Of a stretch of 27,721 nucleotides of DNA, positions 1 to 8,364 are shown one piece after another. The stretch lies in NCBI RefSeq assembly GCF_036659115.1, contig NZ_JAVXDF010000031.1, one strand, 5' to 3'. The DNA comes from Gordonibacter sp036659115 (GTDB taxonomy: Bacteria > Actinomycetota > Coriobacteriia > Coriobacteriales > Eggerthellaceae). Position 1 is the first letter of the stretch. The number at the start of each line of letters is the position of its first letter. Both the position numbers and the translations under genes were made by a program. Below the pieces are notes generated by a model that worked only from the letters and a program-made list of their open reading frames with translations, ran no database searches and had not been told where the DNA came from.

Positions 1-2136
1 GCCACCGCTCGATCCCCCGCCGGTCGTGCCGCCAGTGCCGTTGCCGGTATCGGTGTCGGAACTGCTCGAATCGTTCGAACCTGAGTTGCTCGAGCTGCTG
101 CTGTACCCACCGACATGATACTTCGTGTCCGAGTAGGTCTTGTATTGGGGATCGGCAGCGTACTCAAAATCTTCGAGCGGCTTGTCACGCAGGGCCGCGC
201 TCATAAACTCACTGAACACGTCTCCCGCTCCGATACTAGAAGGTAAGGAAACTTCTCTATTTTTGTCTCCAAACCAGACCGACGTGGACAACTGGGGCGT
301 GATACCGCAAAACGTGATGTCCTTGTAATCTGAACTCGTACCCGTCTTAGCTGCCACAACCTGCCCGCTCGATAACCGCGCATCGGAGCCGGTTCCCTGA
401 TAACCTGTCACAACTGTCTTCATAACCTCGGTGGCTGCATGAGCTACCTCGGGGCTGATAACCTGGCTGCCGTGTGTACGCGCTAGCTCGGTATCGGGAA
501 CCGTGTTGTCAATAATAAGGTTACCCTCGGCATCGTATATTTTCAGGATAGGGGTGGTATCAACCTTCACACCATTGTTTGCAATGGCAGAATAAGCACT
601 CGACATATCGAGAATCGTGACATTTTGCTCCCCGAGGGTAAGCGAACCCACCGGGTTTAGCGGCGACGTAATACCCATGCGCTCGGCAATCTCCACAACC
701 TTGTCGGCACCAAGAGAGGACTGCAAGCGCACAAAGCCGGTATTCGACGACACCTCAAAGGCCCCCGCGATACTTCGATAACCAAAATTGATATTATTAA
801 TGTTGTTCAAGGGGGAGCTCGCAGGATAGCCCACCTCAGGTAAAATCGCCGGGTTTGAGCAATCAATCATCGTTTGAGGGGAAATTCCCGCCTCCAAAGC
901 AGCGATGAGTGTAAAGGTCTTGAACGAAGATCCGCACGCACGACCAGGGTTTGCGGAAGTCGGATCGCCCGTGGCTAAATTGAACTTGTCCGTTGCCCAG
1001 TCGCGCCCACCCACCAATGCCTTAACATGCCCCGTGGAGGGCTCGATAGACACCAGAGATCCCTGAAGGGCGTTTGGATCTTGGCCTTCCTCAAGCTGCC
1101 ACTGCACCATCCGTGCCAGCTCAGCCTCTTTGTTGGCTACCGCCGTCTCAGCCTCTCTTTGAAGCGTCGGATCAAGCGTTGTGACAATGCGGTAGCCACC
1201 TTTCAGTATCTCTTCTTCAGAAAAGTTATAGGCTCCCTTCGGATCAGTAAGCACATAGCGCACATAGCTGGTGAAATAAGGGGAGTCCAGAATGCCATCC
1301 ACCGTAGGCGCCGTAGGATTCAAGGCAAGCGGCTCAAGTTTCGCCGCATCGTGTTCCTCTTGCGTGATGTAGCCGTTCGACAACATGCGATCGAGTACAA
1401 GGTTTCGCCGTGCTAGGCAATTCTCCTCGTTGTCGATCGGATTGTTGTAAGTCGGCGATTGGGGGATGCCCACCAGCGTGGCGGCCTCAGTAAGAGTGAG
1501 GTCGGTGGCGTTTTTCGAGTAGTACCGCTGAGACGCCGCCTGTATGCCGTAAGCACCCGAGCCGTAGTTGATGTTATTGAGGTACATGAGGAGTATCTCG
1601 TCTTTTGAATGGAGCTCTTCCACTTTGACGGAGAGGTACATCTCGCGCACTTTTCGCTTAATGGAGATGTCGTTCATCTCGTCGAAAAGGATGGTGTTGC
1701 GAATCAGCTGCTGAGTAATAGTTGAGGCACCTTCTTTACCCGAACCGGTCACATTCACCACGAGAGCACGGGCGATGCCCGCAAGATCGAACCCTCCATG
1801 GTCGTAGAACCGCTCGTCTTCAGTGGCAATCGTGCCTTGCGCAACATAGGCGCTTATCTGGTTCAGCTCGACTTCCTCACGGTTCTCCGCTTGAAATTTT
1901 GCCAGCTGTGTAGCATCGTCGTTCGCATAGACCTCGGATGCTTGGGAAACGTTAAACGAATCCATATTCTGGTAATCGGGCAGCGTCTCGGGGTCCAACC
2001 ACGACGAGCCCAGGGCATAAACACCCACACCACCTGCTGCGATAACGGCCACCAGTACGGTGACGAATATGAGAAGACCGTACCAAGGATGCTTTTTCTT
2101 GATGCTCGGCCTATTCTTTATTGAACGTGAAGCCAC
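1..2136 (-). CDS. Class A penicillin-binding protein (bifunctional transglycosylase/transpeptidase), C-terminus off the window
   Basis: Polymerises and cross-links peptidoglycan at the outer face of the membrane. The start is a GTG at 2136 with GGGAGG 6 nt upstream, followed by a short basic tail and one membrane anchor (about residues 19-42). The GT51 glycosyltransferase domain shows ATEDERFYDHGG (catalytic Glu near residue 105), GASTITQQL and YLNNINYGSGAYGI. The transpeptidase domain has all three active-site motifs: SSFK (near 402), SSN (near 463) and KTGT (near 596). From about residue 680 the chain becomes a Ser/Gly/Thr/Asp-rich tail that is still open at the window edge (712 codons seen), so its true end is not visible. 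Such tails are common on PBP1A-like proteins of Gram-positive bacteria. Transcribed alone, away from argH, from an extended -10 promoter. The family call is secure; the exact PBP subclass is not. Confidence 0.95.
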   Translation of the reverse strand, partial: MASRSIKNRPSIKKKHPWYGLLIFVTVLVAVIAAGGVGVYALGSSWLDPETLPDYQNMDSFNVSQASEVYANDDATQLAKFQAENREEVELNQISAYVAQGTIATEDERFYDHGGFDLAGIARALVVNVTGSGKEGASTITQQLIRNTILFDEMNDISIKRKVREMYLSVKVEELHSKDEILLMYLNNINYGSGAYGIQAASQRYYSKNATDLTLTEAATLVGIPQSPTYNNPIDNEENCLARRNLVLDRMLSNGYITQEEHDAAKLEPLALNPTAPTVDGILDSPYFTSYVRYVLTDPKGAYNFSEEEILKGGYRIVTTLDPTLQREAETAVANKEAELARMVQWQLEEGQDPNALQGSLVSIEPSTGHVKALVGGRDWATDKFNLATGDPTSANPGRACGSSFKTFTLIAALEAGISPQTMIDCSNPAILPEVGYPASSPLNNINNINFGYRSIAGAFEVSSNTGFVRLQSSLGADKVVEIAERMGITSPLNPVGSLTLGEQNVTILDMSSAYSAIANNGVKVDTTPILKIYDAEGNLIIDNTVPDTELARTHGSQVISPEVAHAATEVMKTVVTGYQGTGSDARLSSGQVVAAKTGTSSDYKDITFCGITPQLSTSVWFGDKNREVSLPSSIGAGDVFSEFMSAALRDKPLEDFEYAADPQYKTYSDTKYHVGGYSSSSSNSGSNDSSSSDTDTGNGTGGTTGGGSSGG

Positions 2137-2162
2137 GTGACACCTCCCAAAAAACTCTCGCC

Positions 2163-2171
2163 ATTGTATCA
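2163..2171 (-). promoter_or_regulatory. Extended -10 promoter of the PBP gene
   Basis: On the minus strand TGATACAAT gives a -10 hexamer TACAAT preceded by TG, about 27 nt before the GTG start. The implied leader is only about 20 nt and just holds the ribosome-binding site. No good -35 is seen, as expected for an extended -10 promoter. The same TGATAC(T/A)AT form occurs before the SH3 gene near 23050. Confidence 0.45.
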
Positions 2172-2248
2172 TCGCGAGGAAACCCCTTATGAATCAACAT
2201 AAGTTTGTTGGAAAATGGTCACAACGCAAAAGGGCCGATGAGAGGCCA

Positions 2249-2287
2249 AAAAGGTTGAAGCGCCCCAGGAGAGCGCTTCAACCTTTT
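2249..2287 (-). terminator. Rho-independent terminator of the arg operon (after argH)
   Basis: A perfect 15-bp inverted repeat (2249-2263 and 2273-2287) with a 9-nt loop. On the minus strand it is followed by a run of T (CCTTTTTGG). It lies 25 nt after the argH stop and separates the arginine genes from the PBP gene. The stem is A/T-rich at both ends, so it could also stop plus-strand transcription. Confidence 0.85.
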
Positions 2288-2311
2288 GTGCAATCCGCGA
2301 TAAAAACTGCG

Positions 2312-3700
2312 CTAGATGACAGCCTCGTCCGCAGCAAGCGCGGCCTTTGCCTGTCGCATCTGTTCGGCAACAGCCGATCCGGCGGTTCCACCGATAGTCG
2401 TACGAGCGGCGGCGATGGCGTCCAGGTCGAGCGACGACACGATGTCGGCTTCGAACAGCTCGCTTTCGGCTTGGAAGTCCTCAAGTGACAAGTCGTCCAG
2501 ATCGCAACCGCGCTGCTCGCACAGCAGTACCAGATGGCCCACGACGGCATGGGCGCTTCTAAACGGCATGCCCTTCTTTGCCAGGTAATCAGCCACATCG
2601 GTAGCCGCAAGGTAGCCCTTTTTCGCCTGCGTGCGCATGTTCTCAGGCTTGAGCTGCATGGTCGCGATCATGCCGGCGGCGCACACAAGGCAGTCCTCGA
2701 GCGTCTTGGCAGCATCGATGGCACCCTCTTTGTCCTCCTGCAGGTCCTTGTTGTAGGCCAGGGGCAATGCCTTCATGGTAACGAGCAGGGCCACGAGGTC
2801 GCCCACCACGCGTCCCGTCTTGCCGCGGATCAGCTCGGCGAAATCGGGGTTCTTCTTCTGCGGCATGATAGACGAGCCGGTGGAGAACGCATCGGACAGC
2901 TCGATGAAATCGAACTCGGCGCTCGACCACAGTACGATCTCCTCGCACAAACGCGACAAGTGCATGCACGACACGCTGCAAGCGTACGAGAGGTCCAACA
3001 GGAAATCACGATCGGACACCGCATCGAGTGAGTTGGGGATGACACTCGCGAAGCCAAGCGCATCAGCCGTCATCTGGCGGTCGAGCGGGTAGGTGGTACC
3101 CGCAAGCGCCGCGGCGCCAAGCGGGCTGGCATCCGCGGCGCGACGTGCGGCAGCAAGGCGCTCGAAGTCGCGGGTGAGCATCCACACGTAGGCCAGCATA
3201 TGATGGGAGAACAGCACCGGCTGGGCATGCTGCAAGTGCGTGTAGCCCGGCATGATGGTGGTAGGATGGGCTTCGGCCTGCTCGACGAGAGCATAGCGTA
3301 GCGCGACGTTTGCCGCCATAAGGTCGGCGCACCGCTGCTTGGCGAACAGGCGCGTATCGGTGGCTACTTGGTCATTGCGGCTGCGACCCGTATGGAGGCG
3401 CGCGCCGGCATCGCCGATGTCGGCGATAAGCGCACGTTCCACCGACATATGGATGTCCTCGTCGTTGATATCGAACACAAAGTCGCCCGCCTCGATGCGC
3501 GCCTTGATGCGCGCAAGGCCGCCCGCGATGGACTGCGCGTCTTTCGAGGCGATAACGCCGCAAGATGCCAGCATATTCGCATGCGCCGTGGAGCCAGCGA
3601 TGTCCTGCGCATAGAGCGCCTTATCCACCGGCAGCGATGCGCCGAAGCGCTGGGTGAATTCGCTCACGTTCTCCGTGAACCTGCCCGACCAGAGTGCCAT
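2312..3700 (-). CDS. argH: Argininosuccinate lyase
   Basis: Splits argininosuccinate into arginine and fumarate, the last step of arginine synthesis in the cytoplasm. The 462-residue length is normal for the family. The start MALWSGRFTE and the following GRSRNDQVATD, YTHLQHAQP and the signature GSSIMPQKKNPD (mobile catalytic loop with the conserved Ser) are all present. The reading frame is open well upstream, but the family start is the ATG at 3700, with GAAGGGAAACC upstream as ribosome-binding site. It is the last gene of the arg cluster, 119 nt after argG, with a strong hairpin in that spacer and a terminator after its stop. Nothing suggests loss of function. Confidence 0.97.
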   Translation of the reverse strand: MALWSGRFTENVSEFTQRFGASLPVDKALYAQDIAGSTAHANMLASCGVIASKDAQSIAGGLARIKARIEAGDFVFDINDEDIHMSVERALIADIGDAGARLHTGRSRNDQVATDTRLFAKQRCADLMAANVALRYALVEQAEAHPTTIMPGYTHLQHAQPVLFSHHMLAYVWMLTRDFERLAAARRAADASPLGAAALAGTTYPLDRQMTADALGFASVIPNSLDAVSDRDFLLDLSYACSVSCMHLSRLCEEIVLWSSAEFDFIELSDAFSTGSSIMPQKKNPDFAELIRGKTGRVVGDLVALLVTMKALPLAYNKDLQEDKEGAIDAAKTLEDCLVCAAGMIATMQLKPENMRTQAKKGYLAATDVADYLAKKGMPFRSAHAVVGHLVLLCEQRGCDLDDLSLEDFQAESELFEADIVSSLDLDAIAAARTTIGGTAGSAVAEQMRQAKAALAADEAVI

Positions 3701-3779
3701 AGGTTTCCCTTCGTTCAGTAGTGCAACGTAATCGACAGATGCCTGCGGAAGCGGAAATGAGCGGCCGCCCCTGCAAGGC

Positions 3780-3811
3780 ACCCTCCGGCGACCTGCGGTC
3801 TGCCGGAGGGT
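3780..3811 (-). other. Strong hairpin in the argG-argH spacer
   Basis: A 10-bp perfect stem (3780-3789 with 3802-3811) continues inward as GACC/GGTC around a 3-nt loop with a single bulged base, giving about 14 bp in all. No T-run follows on either strand, so it is probably not a classical terminator. It may stabilise or process the argG-argH transcript, or give partial polarity. Confidence 0.5.
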
Positions 3812-3819
3812 ATCGCCCT

Positions 3820-5154
3820 TTACGCGAGCACTGCCTCCGCTTCCTCGATGACGGCCTTGGCGCCGATGGACGTCACGCCTTCGTACTTGCCCTTCGTAAG
3901 GGGGCCTGCCTGCTTTTCCGCATCGAACAACTCGGCGGGCGCGCCTTCCTGCCTGCGATTCGCAGCCCACGTTTTCGTGGACAGCGTCTGCAACTGGATG
4001 AAGCCCTTGGCGGCTGTATGGTCGAACGCGTCGTCCTTGTCGTAGGTGGCCAGCGCGTAGTCGTAGAGCGAGTAGGCGCTCTTCCGGCCGACGACGGTGC
4101 AGGAACCCTTGTAGAACTTGAGCTTCACCGTACCGGAGAGGCAGCGCTGCGTAGAGACCATGAACGAATCGATAGCTTCCTTGAGCGGCGAGAACCACTG
4201 ACCGTTGTAGACGGCGGTGGCCCAGGCCTGCTCCATGCCCAGCTTGTAGTGCAGCACCTCCCGCTCCAGAACCAGGTCCTCGAGGGCCTTATGGGCCTGG
4301 ATGAGCGCAAGGCCGCCCGGCACCTCGTAGCACTCCCTGCTCTTCACGCCCACGAGCCGGTTCTCGATCATGTCAATCCGGCCATAGCCGTGCTTGCCAG
4401 CGATCTCGTTCAAAGCGTAGACGACGCCGAGGAAGCTCTTCTGGTTGCCGTTGATCATATACGGCAGGCCCCGGGCGAACGTGAGCTCCACGTACTCCGG
4501 CTGGTCGGGTGCCTCAACCGGATCGGCGGTCATGGTGTAGATGTCCGCGGGCGGCTCGGCCCACGGGTCTTCTAGAGTGCCGCACTCGATGGCCCGGCCC
4601 CACAGGTTGTCGTCGATGGAATACGGCGAGGCCTTTGTCACCGGAACTTCGATACCGTGCTCAAGCGCCCAGTCGATCTCCTCGGGCCGCGTGTGCAAGT
4701 CCCACTCGCGCACCGGGGCCAAGATCTCGATGCTCGGATCGAGCATGGTGATGCTGGCCTCGAAGCGCACCTGGTCGTTACCCTTACCCGTACAGCCGTG
4801 CGCAACATACTTGGCACCAAACTTATGAGCAGCGTCAACCAAATGCTTGGAGATAAGCGGCCGCGACAAAGCCGACACGAGCGGGTACTTGTTCTCGTAC
4901 ATGGCATTGGCGGCAAGCGCCTTGGCCAAGTACTCGTTGGCAAACGTATCCCGCATGTCCACCACGAGGCATTCGAGTGCGCCTGATTTCAAAGCCTTCT
5001 GCTTGACCTTCTCCAGCCCCTCGTGCTCTTGCCCTACGTCGCCGACGACGGCGATGACATCAAGGTTGTTCTCGACTTGCAGCCATTTGATGCAGCACGA
5101 CGTATCCAGTCCGCCCGAATAAGCCAGTACGACTTTTTCCTTTTGCTCAGCCAT
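3820..5154 (-). CDS. argG: Argininosuccinate synthase
   Basis: Joins citrulline and aspartate with ATP to form argininosuccinate. The N-terminal P-loop-like motif of the N-type ATP pyrophosphatases is clear: VLAYSGGLDTSCCIKWL at residues 9-25. Further on, YVAHGCTGKGNDQVRFE, the citrulline/aspartate-binding DNLWGRAIE and RLVGVKSRECYE are also visible. It is 444 aa, somewhat longer than the roughly 400 aa of most Gram-positive ArgG. The ATG at 5154 is preceded by GGGAAGGAACTACCATC, a good ribosome-binding site. The frame stays open for 57 more codons upstream, but that part has no family similarity. It lies between argR (242 nt upstream) and argH. Confidence 0.97.
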   Translation of the reverse strand: MAEQKEKVVLAYSGGLDTSCCIKWLQVENNLDVIAVVGDVGQEHEGLEKVKQKALKSGALECLVVDMRDTFANEYLAKALAANAMYENKYPLVSALSRPLISKHLVDAAHKFGAKYVAHGCTGKGNDQVRFEASITMLDPSIEILAPVREWDLHTRPEEIDWALEHGIEVPVTKASPYSIDDNLWGRAIECGTLEDPWAEPPADIYTMTADPVEAPDQPEYVELTFARGLPYMINGNQKSFLGVVYALNEIAGKHGYGRIDMIENRLVGVKSRECYEVPGGLALIQAHKALEDLVLEREVLHYKLGMEQAWATAVYNGQWFSPLKEAIDSFMVSTQRCLSGTVKLKFYKGSCTVVGRKSAYSLYDYALATYDKDDAFDHTAAKGFIQLQTLSTKTWAANRRQEGAPAELFDAEKQAGPLTKGKYEGVTSIGAKAVIEEAEAVLA

Positions 5155-5396
5155 GATGGTAGTTCCTTCCCTCTGTTCAGCTTGTTCGTATAGTAGTGCC
5201 CGGATCAACGATGCTGAACACGGATAGGCCTTGGCTCCCCGGTGCCGTTCAAGGCATACGGGGGCACGAAATTCCGTGTGCATCGCGGCTTTTCGCGACG
5301 GCATGAGCGGCCGGGCGGCCCTCACGACTTGGTGCTGCTAGGCAGCGCTGGGGTGAGTGGAGGGAGAAAAGCGTCCCTCGAGAAGTATGTGGACGA

Positions 5397-5825
5397 CTAA
5401 CGTCGTCGCAGTCGGTCGATGGCACGCTCTACGTCCAGAGCGGCCTCGGGGCTTTCGGCGGCAATCATGATGGTGTTGTCGCCGGCAACGGTGCCAAGAG
5501 CACCGCGCAAGCAGGCCTTATCGAGCGCAGCAGAGACGCCGGCAGCTCCGCCGGAGAACGTCTTCACTACGATAAGATTGCCTGCCACGTGTACCTCTTC
5601 AACTAGTTCGGAAACCATGCGCTGCAAGCGCATTTCCTCGGGAAGCACGTAATAGCCTTCGCGGGACTTCACCAGACCCATGTCCATGATGTCCCGAGAG
5701 ATCGTAGCCTGAGTGCAATCGTATCCAGCGGCTTGCAGCTGATCGGCAAGATCACGCTGCGTTTTGACATTATTTTCGCGAATGATGTCGCGAATGATGT
5801 CATGCCGTTGTTGCCGCTTCCTCAT
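5397..5825 (-). CDS. argR: Arginine repressor ArgR
   Basis: Arginine-sensing transcription factor that normally binds ARG boxes as a hexamer. The N-terminal winged helix has the family signature QATISRDIMDMGLVK (DNA-reading Ser-Arg near residue 42). The C-terminal oligomerisation/arginine-binding domain has GTVAGDNTIMIA, whose Asp contacts arginine in the family. The ATG at 5825 gives MRKRQQRHDII, the usual ArgR beginning, and 142 aa; an ATG at 5882 would add 19 residues with no family support. The ribosome-binding site is weak for both. It sits inside the arg cluster between argD and argG, where it can repress its own operon. Two ATATGCA direct repeats lie just upstream. Confidence 0.93.
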   Translation of the reverse strand: MRKRQQRHDIIRDIIRENNVKTQRDLADQLQAAGYDCTQATISRDIMDMGLVKSREGYYVLPEEMRLQRMVSELVEEVHVAGNLIVVKTFSGGAAGVSAALDKACLRGALGTVAGDNTIMIAAESPEAALDVERAIDRLRRR

Positions 5826-5890
5826 GCCTTGGCTACTCTCTCGTTTCTCGCGGAGAACTATTACATACGGTTTCACAGCCATTCGCAGGT

Positions 5891-5933
5891 ATATGCAGAA
5901 AATCGCAATACCGACGAAAAATATGCATTAAAT
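5891..5933 (-). promoter_or_regulatory. Candidate ArgR-binding direct repeats before argR
   Basis: On the plus strand ATATGCA occurs at 5891-5897 and again at 5921-5927, exactly 30 bp apart (about three helical turns), each followed by two bases and AAAT. ARG boxes in other phyla are A/T-rich with TGAAT or TGCAT half-sites, so these are plausible operator halves. The 236-nt argD-argR gap (5826-6061) holds no gene. It is unusually A/T-rich here and probably also carries an internal promoter, which I cannot place exactly. Confidence 0.35.
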
Positions 5934-6061
5934 AGTACCTTATGTTGACGCATTTGCGAAGAAGTAATTTCCAAAAGCGCAAAAAAGTTTTATCAAGTCC
6001 GTTTTCCCGGCACGCACAAGTCCGCAAAGCGACAGGCGGGCGATCTGTGCAGAAGAAGAGT

Positions 6062-7327
6062 TTACCTCAACAAGCGGCGCAAACGCTCGACAAGCACGTC
6101 GATATCGGATTTCTGGCACACGAGCGGCGGCAGGAAGCGCAGGGTATGCGGACCGGTAGCGTTCAGCAGCAGACCCTCGTCCAACGCACGGGCAACCACG
6201 TCATTGGCGTCGTTCGCGTCGTCGAGGTCGGCAGCCACCATAAGCCCCAGGCCGCGCACCTCTTCCACTTGGGGAAACTCCGCCAAGCGCGCACGCAGGT
6301 AAGCACCCACCTGCTCGATCCGATCGGAGAAACCTTCATCTGCTAGCGTATGCAGCGTTGCCCGCGCCGCAGCGACGGCCAGGCAGCTGCCGCCGAACGT
6401 GGAGCCGTGGTCCCCCGGCCCGTACGACGCAGCTACGTCGGAGCGCGCCGCACACATGCCGGTCGGCATGCCGGATGCCACGCCCTTGGCGATGGTAACG
6501 ACATCGGGCATGATGCCGAGCTTCTGGAACGCGAACGGGGTACCGCAGCGGAAGATGCCGGTCTGCACCTCGTCGCATATGAGAAGGGCGCCACGTTCCT
6601 GCGTGAGACGGCGGGCCGCTTGCAGGAACTCCGTTGTGCAGGGATGCACGCCGCCCTCCCCCTGGACGCATTCGACCATGACAGCGCAGATATCGTCTCC
6701 TTGCTGGGCGAAGAGGGCCTCGAGGGCCTCTACGTCGTTCAAGGGCGTGTGGGCGAACCCATCGGGCAGCGGCTGGAACGCCTCCTGCTTGGCAGGCTGG
6801 GCCGTGGCGGCCAACGTCGCCATCGTGCGTCCATGAAAGCTGCGATCGAGCGTGACGATGATGCGCGGTGCGGTGGCAGCAGCGGCCTCAGCAGCAAGGT
6901 CATCGCCACCGGCAGCCAAGATGCCTGCGGCAGCATGCTTGCGAGCATGCAGGCGCGCAAGCTTGATGGCGCATTCGTTGGCCTCGGCACCAGAGTTGGC
7001 GAAGAAGCTCTGCCACGGCGTAGCGTCGGATGAGGCACCGTGGTTGAGTAGGTCGGAAAGCTGCTGGGCAAGCTCGCCGCGACCTTCGATGTAGTAGTAG
7101 TTGCTTACGTGCATGAGGCGCTCAGCCTGCGTGCGAACCGCTTCTACGACAGCTGGATGGCAATGTCCCAGGCTGATGACGCCAATGCCTCCGATAAAGT
7201 CGAGGTACGTGCCCCCCTGATCGTCCTCCACGGTCATGCCGCGGCCACGCACCAGCTCAACGGGCTTGCGTCCGAACGTATGCATAACAAAGGCAGATTC
7301 CAATTCCTGCTGTTGCTCAAGGCTCAT
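6062..7327 (-). CDS. argD: Acetylornithine aminotransferase
   Basis: PLP-dependent class III aminotransferase that converts N-acetylglutamate semialdehyde to N-acetylornithine using glutamate. The 421-residue frame shows GGIGVISLGHCHP, FFANSGAEANECAIKLAR (phosphate-binding), SFHGRTMATLAATAQ, LLICDEVQTGIFRCG and TIAKGVASGMPTG, where the Lys forms the Schiff base with PLP. The ATG at 7327 (MSLEQQQELES) is preceded by AGGAGAGAAG. The frame is open 50 codons further upstream, but that stretch overlaps the spacer and argB and is not family-like. argB ends 50 nt upstream. In many bacteria argF follows argD; here there is only a 236-nt spacer. Confidence 0.95.
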   Translation of the reverse strand: MSLEQQQELESAFVMHTFGRKPVELVRGRGMTVEDDQGGTYLDFIGGIGVISLGHCHPAVVEAVRTQAERLMHVSNYYYIEGRGELAQQLSDLLNHGASSDATPWQSFFANSGAEANECAIKLARLHARKHAAAGILAAGGDDLAAEAAAATAPRIIVTLDRSFHGRTMATLAATAQPAKQEAFQPLPDGFAHTPLNDVEALEALFAQQGDDICAVMVECVQGEGGVHPCTTEFLQAARRLTQERGALLICDEVQTGIFRCGTPFAFQKLGIMPDVVTIAKGVASGMPTGMCAARSDVAASYGPGDHGSTFGGSCLAVAAARATLHTLADEGFSDRIEQVGAYLRARLAEFPQVEEVRGLGLMVAADLDDANDANDVVARALDEGLLLNATGPHTLRFLPPLVCQKSDIDVLVERLRRLLR

Positions 7328-7377
7328 GCGATCAGCTTCTCTCCTGTTTCGTTTCTTCTCCGCCGTCCAGCCAACGC

Positions 7378-8364
7378 TCAGCGCTGTTGATGATGCTGCA
7401 TTTCCAGCAACACCTGTTCGCGGTTCTCGAGCAGTTTGGAGGCGAACTTGCCCAGCGGGTGCGCATCGAACTTGCACGATTCCTCGGTACAGTGCATCGT
7501 GGTACCCACACCGATACTGGTAAGCAGCTCGAGCAGCAGCGCATGGGGAGTGGTTCCATTCAGGATATGGGCGCGGAACACGCCGGCCTCAAGTGCATGC
7601 ACGCACGACTTCAACTTGGGAATCATGCCAGCAGAGACGACGTTGTTCTCGATCATGTACTGGGCTTCGAATACGGTAAGGTTTGAGAGGAGCGTGCCCT
7701 TGTCTTTGAAGTTCTCGTAGAGTCCGTCCACGTCCGTCAGGAATATCACCTTGTGCGCGCCGATGGCCGCGGCAATATGGCCGGCCACCAAGTCGGCGTT
7801 CACGTTGTAGAACCCGCCATCCTCGCCGAGTGCCACCGATGCCACCACTGGGATGTAATCGCCAGCCACCAAATCGTCAAGCAGCGGACGGTTGATGCGC
7901 GTGATGCGGCCCACGCGGCCCAACTCGGGGCTGAGCTGTTCGGCTACGATAACGCCCGCATCGGCACCCGAGAGTCCGACAGCGAAGTTGCCATGCTCGT
8001 TCAGCGCCTCGACGAGGTCCTGGTTCACCTTGCCCGTGAGCACGGTGCGCACCAAGTCCATAGCCTCGGGCGTGGTGACGCGCTGGCCATCCTTGAACTC
8101 AACGGGCAGCTGCATACGATCCATCGCCTCGGTGATGGCCAGACCGCCGCCGTGTACGATGACCGGATTTACGCCGACGATCTTCAGCAGCACGATGTCG
8201 TTCATGACTTGGGCGCGCAATTCCTCGTCCACCATGGCCGATCCGCCGTATTTGATGATAACGGTCTTGCCCGTGATGTTCTTGATCCACGGAAGCGCCT
8301 CGGCAAGTATCTCTGCGGCTTTGCTCGATGCGCCTTTGGGGCGGGTGTCCTTTGCGTATTTCAT
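7378..8364 (-). CDS. argB: Acetylglutamate kinase
   Basis: Phosphorylates N-acetylglutamate, the second step and usually the arginine-feedback-inhibited one. The amino-acid kinase fold shows VIIKYGGSAM (nucleotide-binding Lys and glycines, near residue 35), NPVIVHGGG (substrate site), and the central LVAGDYIPVVASVA and NVNADLVAGHIA stretches. At 328 aa it carries about 30 residues beyond the usual C-terminus (ending LENREQVLLEMQHHQQR), likely helical. The N-terminal leader before ITGKTV is the part that forms the hexamerising helix in arginine-sensitive enzymes, but sensitivity cannot be read from sequence alone. Its ATG overlaps the argJ stop as ATGA, so translation is probably coupled to argJ. 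Confidence 0.96.
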   Translation of the reverse strand: MKYAKDTRPKGASSKAAEILAEALPWIKNITGKTVIIKYGGSAMVDEELRAQVMNDIVLLKIVGVNPVIVHGGGLAITEAMDRMQLPVEFKDGQRVTTPEAMDLVRTVLTGKVNQDLVEALNEHGNFAVGLSGADAGVIVAEQLSPELGRVGRITRINRPLLDDLVAGDYIPVVASVALGEDGGFYNVNADLVAGHIAAAIGAHKVIFLTDVDGLYENFKDKGTLLSNLTVFEAQYMIENNVVSAGMIPKLKSCVHALEAGVFRAHILNGTTPHALLLELLTSIGVGTTMHCTEESCKFDAHPLGKFASKLLENREQVLLEMQHHQQR

